This document shows, piece by piece, positions 56,841-64,000 of a stretch of 64,000 nt of DNA. Origin of the DNA: Polyporus tsugae (lineage: Eukaryota; Basidiomycota; Agaricomycetes; Polyporales; Polyporaceae); assembly GCA_024305745.1 (NCBI GenBank), contig JAHRBS010000001.1, positions 2,542,001 through 2,606,000 on the forward strand, written 5' to 3'. Position numbers and translations under genes: made by a program. The notes under the pieces were generated by a model. It searched no databases and was not told the DNA's origin. It worked only from the letters and a program-made list of their open reading frames with translations. The stretch's first letter is position 1, and every line of letters begins with the position of its first letter.

Positions 56841-59800
56841 ATGCACTTGTACAATCTCACCCTCCAATCCCCCACTGCGATTACGCACGCAGTCGCAGGC
56901 AACTTCTCCGGATCCCGCACACAGGAGATTATTGTTTCGCGCGGCACGCGTCTCGAGCTCCTTAGGCCAGATGTGCAGAGTGGGAAGGTCACAACGGTGG
57001 TCGCGACTGACGTCTTCGGTTCCATCCGTTCTCTCGCCGCCTTTCGTCTGACTGGCGGTACCAAGGGTGCGCCCTTGTACGTGTTCGTTCGTCTTTGTCG
57101 TATTCACTCTTTGCGTTTTCTTAGATTATGTCATAGTAGGATCTGACTCGGGACGGATCGTTATCCTTGACTATGATCCAAAAACGAGCAGCTTCGTCAA
57201 AGTCCACCAGGAGACATTTGGCAAGTCTGGCGCGCGCCGAATCGTCCCTGGGCAGTATCTGGCCACCGACCCAAAAGGCCGTAGCGTCATGGTCGCCGCC
57301 ATGGAGAAGGCGAAACTGGTCTACATTCTCAACCGAGACCCCGCTGCGAACCTCACGATCTCGTCACCCTTGGAGGCACACAAAAATAATGCGATCATCC
57401 ACCACATAGTTGGGCTAGACGTTGGCTTCGAGAATCCTACGTTCGCTGCTCTGGAGGTGGAGTACTCGGAGTCGGATCAAGACCCTACAGGGGAAGCGTT
57501 CAACAATGCAGAGAAGGTGCGTACCCAGACCTTCTGATACAAATGCGTCAATTTAGAGTTTCCTATCGCGCAGATGCTCACCTATTATGAGCTTGACCTT
57601 GGTCTCAACCATGTCGTGCGAAAATGGAGCGAACCCACTGACCCTCGAGCGAACCTTCTTGTGCAAGTACCTGGTGGGCAGCTCGCCACATCTGACCGGT
57701 TTGATGGCCCCTCTGGGGTGCTTGTGTGCTGCGAAGACCACATAATCTACCGTCACATGGATGCGCCCCAACACCGTGTTCCCATCCCCCGAAGGCGACA
57801 TCCGTTGGAGGACACCGAGCGTGGGATCATAATCACTGCAGCTGTCATGCACAAGATGAAGGTGCGTTGTCGCATTTAGGTGTTTTCTCTTTCCTGAATG
57901 CTTATGTGCTTCCCACAGGGCGCATTCTTCTTCCTACTACAAAGCGAGGAGGGTGACTTGTACAAAGTGACCATCGAGCACGAGGAGCAGGATGTAAAGG
58001 CACTTAAAATCAAGTACTTTGACACTGTTCCCGTTGCGTCCGGTCTATGCATTCTGAAGTCAGGCTTTTTGTTCGTAGCATCAGAATTTGGGAACCAGTG
58101 AGCACATTTCCCAGCCCGTGGTTCTTCAAATCGCTGACGTTTGCATAGTTACTTCTATCAATTCCAAAAACTTGGTGATGACGACAACGAGCCCGAATTC
58201 AGCTCGGGAGACTATCCTTCTTACGGCATGGCGGATCCCACAGCCGCCCTCCCCCGCGCGTACTTTCGGCCTCGCCCACTCGACAACCTTACGCTGGTAG
58301 ATGAGATGGAGTCCTTGTGCCCGATCATCGATTCGAAGGTGATGAAGCTGCTCCCGAACTCCGACACCCCTCAAATTTTTGCTGCGTGTGGCCGAGGAGC
58401 GAGGAGCACATTCAGAACGCTCCGTCATGGTCTCGAGATCGAGGAGATTGTCAGTTCTGACATTCCGAGTATCCCCAATGCCGTGTGGACGACGAAGGTC
58501 AAGGAGGATGGTGAGTAAAGCCGCATTTTTGGTCCGTACCCTACTCACCGTTCTGCCACAGACCCTTACGACTCGTATATCATTCTCTCGTTCGTCAACG
58601 GAACGCTCGTTCTCGCCATTGGGGAGACAATCGAGGAAGTTCAAGACACTGGCTTCCTATCCTCCGCCCCGACGCTTGCTGTGCAGCAGATCGGCGCCGA
58701 CGCGCTCCTCCAGGTCCATCCACACGGCATTCGCCACGTCCTTGTTGATCGTCGAGTCAACGAGTGGAGGGTACCAGCTGGCAAGACCATCGTTTGTGCG
58801 ACGACGAACAAGCGCCAGGTCGTGGTTGCACTCAGCTCCGCAGAGTTGGTGTACTTCGAGCTAGACCTGGATGGACAGCTGAACGAGTACCAGGATCGGA
58901 AGGCGATGGGTAGTACAGTTCTTGCGCTGAGCATCGCGGAGGTCCCCGAGGGACGCCAGAGGACACCGTACTTGGTGAGCGACATCTGCGTATCTATGCT
59001 CATAGCCACTGATAGAAGCTTTGACAGGCTGTTGGTTGTGAGGACCAAACTGTCCGTATTGTGTCCCTCGACCCCGAGAGCACGCTCGAAACGATCAGTC
59101 TGCAAGCCTTGACCGCGCCGCCGTCCGCGATTTGCATCGCCGACATGCTCGACGCTGGTATCAACAAGATGCAACCCACGACCTTCGTGAACATCGGTCT
59201 CCAGAATGGTGTTCTGCTTCGCACCGTCCTCGATCCCGTCAACGGCCAGCTGACGGACACCCGGACGCGCTTCCTTGGCACGCGGCCCATCCGCCTCCTG
59301 CGCGTGAACATCCAGCAGAACCCTGCGATCCTCGCACTCTCGTCGCGCTCGTGGCTCAACTACACGTACCAGAATTTCATGCACTTCACGCCACTCATCT
59401 TCGATGGCTTGGACTATGCGTGGAGCTTCTCTGCGGAGCTCTGTCAGGAGGGCCTGATCGGTATCTCTGGAAACTTACTGAGGTGAGTCCGAGGTTTGGA
59501 CTTCTTATATGCGGGTAGACGGGGATGGAGAACGAAGATGACACCTTATCACCACTCGTTGAACGCGCCACGCACGCTGTGCTGGTGCATGTGTTGAAGG
59601 ACTCAATTGTTCCTGCTGAAGTTTCCCCGTTCCTTCCCGCTTATAATCGGATATCCGCAACGATGCTCACGACAAATGGCTGTTCGCAGAATCTTCCAGA
59701 TCCCTAAGTTGGGGACAAAGCTCAAGCAGGATTCGATACCGTTGTCATACACGCCGCGCAAGTTCCTCCCTCATCCCCACAATGGGCTTATATACCTCAT

Positions 59801-61242
59801 TGAGGGCGACCACCGGGTGATAGGCGAAGAGGCGGCTACGAAGCAACTGCAGCAGCTGGTGAGCTACGCAGGGTTAGTGTAATATGTCAGCAGAAGCTCA
59901 TTGGTCTATGTCCTAGCGCGCGAATGGCAAGGCAGTCGACGAAGAGATGGTGTCCCTCGCTCCCGAGCAGTTCGGACGGCCGAAGGCACCTGCGGGTACT
60001 TGGGCGTCATGCATACGCATTATAAACCCGGTAGAGGTAAGCTCCGCTGCACACCGTGATCGTGCTTTTTCACCCATAATATTTTTCTGCTGCAGGCTCA
60101 GACCGTCGACGTGGTTCACCTGGACAACAACGAGGCCGCATTCTCGATCGCGATCGTGCCGTTCTCTACACAAAACAACGAGCTCCACCTTGTCGTCGGT
60201 ACATCACAGGATACGTTCCTCGCCCCGCGGTCATGTACGAGCGGTTTCCTCAGGACATATCGCTTCACCGATGATGGTCGGGGGTTGGAGCTGCTGCACA
60301 AGGTACGTGTATGCGCGAGGTTTAGCATAAAATAAACATCTCATTTCCAAGCAGACCGAGACGAACGATGTGCCGTTGGCCATCATGGCGTTCCAGGGCA
60401 AGTTGATTGCCGGTGTTGGGAAGGCCCTCCGATTGTACGATATGGGAAAGAAAAAGTTGCTCCGTAAGGTGGAGAATAAAGTATGTCTTCCCCGTCTACC
60501 TTTGAAACATGATTGCCTTATCATCTCGCACTTTCAGAACTTCGGCTCTGCCATCGTGACCCTGAACACGCAGGGTTCAAGGATAATCGTTGGCGACATG
60601 CAAGATTCGGTCTTGTACGCAGTGTACAAGGCCCCGGAGAACCGCCTGCTCGTCTTCGCCGACGACACGCAGCCTCGCTGGGTCACTGCGACAACAATGC
60701 TGGACTACAACACCGTCGTCGCCGGCGATCGCTTCGGGAACGTCTTCGTCAACCGCCTGGACGCGAAGATCTCCGACCAAATCGACGACGACCCGACGGG
60801 CGCCGGCATCCTGCACGAGAAGGGCGTCATGTTCGGCGCCCCACACAAGACCGTCATGCTCGCGCATTTCCACGTCGGCGACATCGTCACGGCCGTGCAC
60901 AAGGTCTCGCTCGTTGCGGGCGGCCGCGAGGTGCTCCTCTACACCTGCCTGCATGGGACGATCGGCATCCTCGTGCCGTTCGCGTCGAAGGAGGACGTCG
61001 ACCTGCTCACGACGCTCGAGCAGCATATGCGGACGGAGCAGCTGAGCCTCGTCGGCCGCGACCACCTCACGTGGCGTGGGTACTACGTGCCCGTCAAGGC
61101 GGTCGTCGACGGGGACCTGTGCGAGTCGTTCGCGACGCTGCCGGCGAACAAGCAGAGCATGATCGCTGGCGAGCTCGACCGGACGGTGGGCGAGGTGCTC
61201 AAGAAGCTCGAGCAGCTGCGTGTCACGGCAAGTGGGTTCTAA
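56841..61242 (+). CDS. RSE1: RSE1/SF3B3, U2 snRNP SF3b subunit
   Basis: Rse1 is the large beta-propeller scaffold of SF3b, needed for branch-point recognition. ATG 56841 opens [35 protein letters not shown] and LELLRPD, the hallmark N-terminus of SF3B3 rather than DDB1 or CPSF1. Later boxes include [137 protein letters not shown] and [20 protein letters not shown], ending [13 protein letters not shown] with TAA at 61240..61242. The about 13 introns are in frame. The long last exon starts near 60538. Confidence 0.97.
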
Positions 61243-61423
61243 GTCGGTTGTTGTCGAGGTTGTACATGCGGGGTCCTATTTGTACATCTATGTAATGAAG
61301 TCTGTCGTATTACTGTTCTAGTTGCGATCAAACCCTTTCATCCACATGCAAGGTCTGGGGCGCGTGCGAGTGTGGTTGCGACGATGCTGGAACACTCTAC
61401 ATCCAACGTCCAACATCGACGCG

Positions 61424-62986
61424 TCAACCCCTCTGCACGATCTTGAACCCATGGTACCGCCGCCACAACACGTCCGTCACAAACGCGCTGAACGTGCTCG
61501 ACTCCGTCCCGACGACTTGATACGCCTGGCCTGCGACCATCGCATCCACGAAGGGCATCAAGAACGACCCCAGCAGGACCCCGTCCATTTCGCTTCGAAG
61601 CACGCCAAGCGGGCGCGTCTGCTCCACGAAATCCTCCAGGAAGAACGAGCAAGGGAACGTGCGCAGGAAGCGCCAGAGGAGCGGGTTGAGCGACGGCGAG
61701 ATAGCGTCCGTGGATATGTACAGAGGGGCGTTGAGTCTCTTCAGGCGCGGCGCGCTGTGGATGAGGCCGCGACACGAGAACCCAGGTGCCGGAGACACGT
61801 TCGACGGAAAGGGAGGCAGCGGCGGATGTGGGGAGCGCAGAACGGGCAGGTCGGGCGCAAAGATCGGGGGGTCCGAGGGGTCTTCCTCCGGGAAGGACTC
61901 TTCTTCCAAAAGCGCGATCTCCTCGCCCGAGAACCCGAGGCACAGCCGCAGCAGCTTCCACCAGGAGCGGCGGACGATCTCTGGGGCGTTCACTTCGAAG
62001 GAGCCGTCGCCGATCCGGAGGTGGACCGCGAGGTATGTGCCGCCGAGGGCTGCGCGGATGGCGTCTGTGACGTTGGCGAGGTGCGGGTTCGTGAAGACCA
62101 TCTTCTCGCGCACTTGCCTGCGCACTTGCGTATTCTCTCGAGACCGGAGGTGCAGCCTGGAGGAGCCGAACAGCGATCCGAGCATGACGAGTCGCTCCGG
62201 ACGGCGTGCGAGCGCGGCAAGGTGGATGGGCTCGGAGAACTTGCGTTGGGGCGGGCGGCGGGCTACGAAGTCCTGGAAGGCGTGCTGGTTCCGGGACTCG
62301 TCCTTCAGTGTGAATATATCGCCAGCGGAGAGGTTCAGGTTGTCTTGTAGCCAGCCGTCGGCGAAGTTCCATCCGGGGAGGAGAGGTTGCGTCCTTTGGA
62401 TTGCAGGGAGGTCGATGAGCCAATCCCAGGATATATGCGTGTAACTCTCGTAGTTTTCGCACTCCGGAAATGGGCCCTCAGATCTGTCGTGATGGGTTGA
62501 GGAACAGTGCTCGAGCCGAGCTTTAATAGCGTTGGCGGCCATGTCGTAGAGCTCATCGAAAGGAGCGTATGCTAGGGCAACGCCAAGTCGGATTGGAGGC
62601 AGCAACAAGGTGCGATTCAGCAGGCGAGCCAGGACTAGAGCGTTTTCTAAGGCGATGCGTTGATTGTGAAAGCCGCTATGAGGGAGGTACGCAAGAAACT
62701 TGACAGATAGTCCAGGCGCCACTGCGCGGTCGCTCGAGAAAGTACTGGCTGGGTTGACGGGATGCGCTTGCCCACTACGCGGGAACCCTGGGAATGGTCG
62801 CCTTGAGTCCATAGGCGTAGAAGAAATAAGAAGGACGTAAGCTGTGGAAATGGACGCGATGGACGCTACTAGAAGGATAATGATAACTGCTACGACCTCC
62901 TTGTTGTACGACCGTTGTCGGGGTCTTCTGTGTCGTGGGACCACGCGTGTGGTCCATTGTACGTGTTTAACTTGGGGCGGAAACAA
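61424..62986 (-). CDS. O-fucosyltransferase-like type II membrane protein
   Basis: The protein looks like a Golgi glycosyltransferase of the GDP-fucose protein O-fucosyltransferase type. A short basic cytosolic part is followed by one membrane anchor (VVAVIIILLVASIASISTAY), a Pro/Ser stem, then FLAYLPHSGFHNQRIALENA, LLNRTLLLPPIRLG, HISWDWLIDLPAI and TYLAVHLRIGDGSFEVNAPE. The HLRIGD motif is the conserved Arg loop. The C-terminal half has APLYISTDAISPSLNPLLWR and SFLMPFVDAMVAGQAYQVVG, then TESSTFSAFVTDVLWRR, typical of the last nucleotide-sugar-binding segment. Stop TGA at 61424..61426. No ATG precedes the anchor in this frame (62984..62986 is TTG; the first ATG, at about 62811, follows the anchor), so an upstream exon is likely missing. 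Confidence 0.75.
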   Translation of the reverse strand: MFPPQVKHVQWTTRVVPRHRRPRQRSYNKEVVAVIIILLVASIASISTAYVLLISSTPMDSRRPFPGFPRSGQAHPVNPASTFSSDRAVAPGLSVKFLAYLPHSGFHNQRIALENALVLARLLNRTLLLPPIRLGVALAYAPFDELYDMAANAIKARLEHCSSTHHDRSEGPFPECENYESYTHISWDWLIDLPAIQRTQPLLPGWNFADGWLQDNLNLSAGDIFTLKDESRNQHAFQDFVARRPPQRKFSEPIHLAALARRPERLVMLGSLFGSSRLHLRSRENTQVRRQVREKMVFTNPHLANVTDAIRAALGGTYLAVHLRIGDGSFEVNAPEIVRRSWWKLLRLCLGFSGEEIALLEEESFPEEDPSDPPIFAPDLPVLRSPHPPLPPFPSNVSPAPGFSCRGLIHSAPRLKRLNAPLYISTDAISPSLNPLLWRFLRTFPCSFFLEDFVEQTRPLGVLRSEMDGVLLGSFLMPFVDAMVAGQAYQVVGTESSTFSAFVTDVLWRRYHGFKIVQRG

Positions 62987-64000
62987 GAACTTGTCGTAAT
63001 TGTTAGTGTCGTTGCGCCTCGGTACGGTCGCGGTGGGCCGTTTTCCGAGAGCATAGGAACCGCCGGGGCTTGTTGGATACCTAGAACATTTGCAAGCATT
63101 TGAAGGTCAATAATAAGATCCTAGAAGCGAGATCAAACGTACATGGCGGCGGCGGCTAAGAGTAGGAGTTCATGCAAAGCGCGGGTGAAGATGGTTTGTG
63201 GTTACGGTCGAGCCGACTCACAACACTCTCGGAGCAGACCGGCCGGATCGGTCCGGTGACCTCAGCCAGCTATCCACTGGATGTCCACAAGCCTCCGGCG
63301 CAAGGCACCTGCACTCTTCGCCGTCCACTAGGTCGAGTTTTGGCGGATACTTGGTGTCTTTGGATGGTCACCCGTCTGTTTGTATGTAATAAACGAACAG
63401 GATCGGTACTAGTAGTAGAGCACAACATCTTCCTTCTAATTTCTCGCGAATAATCTGTACTACATACACGCCAGATCGAGACACGCATTTATTTATTTGG
63501 ACTTCTCAAAGTCCTGTTTTACGAATTGTTTGAACATTAGTTGTAGGGAAGTCTCGCCTTTGCTTTCATCATTTACTGTCCAGCTCTACATCGGTCTGTA
63601 TCTAGCACGTATTCCCTTTGCCGAACCAGTGCATGTTGCAAGACGACACAAACTGCAACGAACACTCGAGCCGTCAATAATCGGACCTCACACGCCGCCT
63701 CCTGATCTCATGCGAGCTCAACTGTTCAACTGCGACGGGTAGCGCTCCCCAAGCATTAACCAAGTCCCGACTTCGTTCTAGATCTCGGCATCTAACGGGG
63801 ACATGGATCACTCACATCACGTCTACACATAAGCAGCAAGACTAGGTGGGATCGAGTGTTTAGGCGACGAGGCGTCATTTATATCATGGGTCATAAGCAC
63901 ATCTATAATAAAAAGAGTCAGAACAGCGGAGAGAGAACCATGAATGCGCCGAACCGTCTACTTGTGGGTATGCCATGGCTCGAGCTGACGTCTACGAGGC
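62987..64000. other. window end, no recognised gene
   Basis: About 1 kb that should contain the missing 5' exon of the fucosyltransferase-like gene. Plus-strand frames are short and featureless. Nothing else is recognisable. Confidence 0.4.

Noticed and set aside
60513..61295. Plus-strand 260-residue and minus-strand 162-residue frames over the last RSE1 exon
   Set aside because: Both are shadows of the GC-rich RSE1 exon, which has unmistakable SF3B3 motifs in its own frame.

Overview
The window is nuclear DNA of a filamentous basidiomycete, most likely a wood-decaying agaricomycete (a polypore is my inference). The reasons are dense genes cut by many introns of about 50-70 bases, two tRNA genes of eukaryotic form (one with an intron), a secreted GPI-anchored glyoxal oxidase of the white-rot type, an agaricomycete-type family of unknown function, and a Plavaka-like DNA transposon. 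No prokaryotic or viral segment is visible.

Layout. 0-9.6 kb: 3' end of TSR1 (+), VPS53 (-), an MBIP homologue (+) sharing a short divergent promoter with VPS53, tRNA-Lys(CTT) with an intron (+), ATG3 (+) and a Yippee/MOH1 protein (-). 9.6-16.5 kb, all minus strand: a LYAR-type zinc-finger protein, an NKAP-family protein and two adjacent Ohr/OsmC peroxidases. 16.8-21.2 kb: three plus-strand genes of unknown function. 21.2-28.8 kb: glyoxal oxidase (-) and a gene-poor stretch of 3.9 kb. 28.8-36.3 kb: an HSP20-like protein with a very long disordered N-terminus (+), a 2.8-kb stretch without recognisable genes, and an AFG1-type ATPase (-). 36.9-47.7 kb: SEY1 (+), tRNA-Val(AAC) (-), UTP25 (+) and TOP3 (+). 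47.7-56.5 kb: a transposon. 56.8-63 kb: RSE1/SF3B3 (+) and an O-fucosyltransferase-like membrane protein (-). The last kilobase shows nothing recognisable.

The main observation is an 8,776-bp element (47696..56471). It is bounded by imperfect terminal inverted repeats beginning TGTCGGAAAA and flanked by a 2-bp AG direct repeat. It carries an apparently complete multi-exon Plavaka-like transposase and a second gene of unknown role, and it sits inside the last coding exon of topoisomerase III. The TOP3 reading frame now ends on a stop codon inside the left inverted repeat. Removing the element and one AG copy restores an in-frame alternative C-terminus and a stop on the far side (56505..56507). 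So the TOP3 3' end and 3' UTR have been split by the insertion.

Most other genes are housekeeping: ribosome biogenesis (TSR1, UTP25), splicing (RSE1, NKAP), membrane traffic (VPS53, SEY1, ATG3), mitochondrial quality control (AFG1) and DNA topology (TOP3). Structural oddities worth checking are an 8-nt micro-exon in the LYAR gene, a 6-nt micro-exon in the glyoxal oxidase gene, a junction in AFG1 with no canonical donor in the right phase, and three TOP3 zinc knuckles each cut by an intron at the same codon position. Exon structures were deduced by eye from splice signals and protein-family knowledge; no alignment was run.
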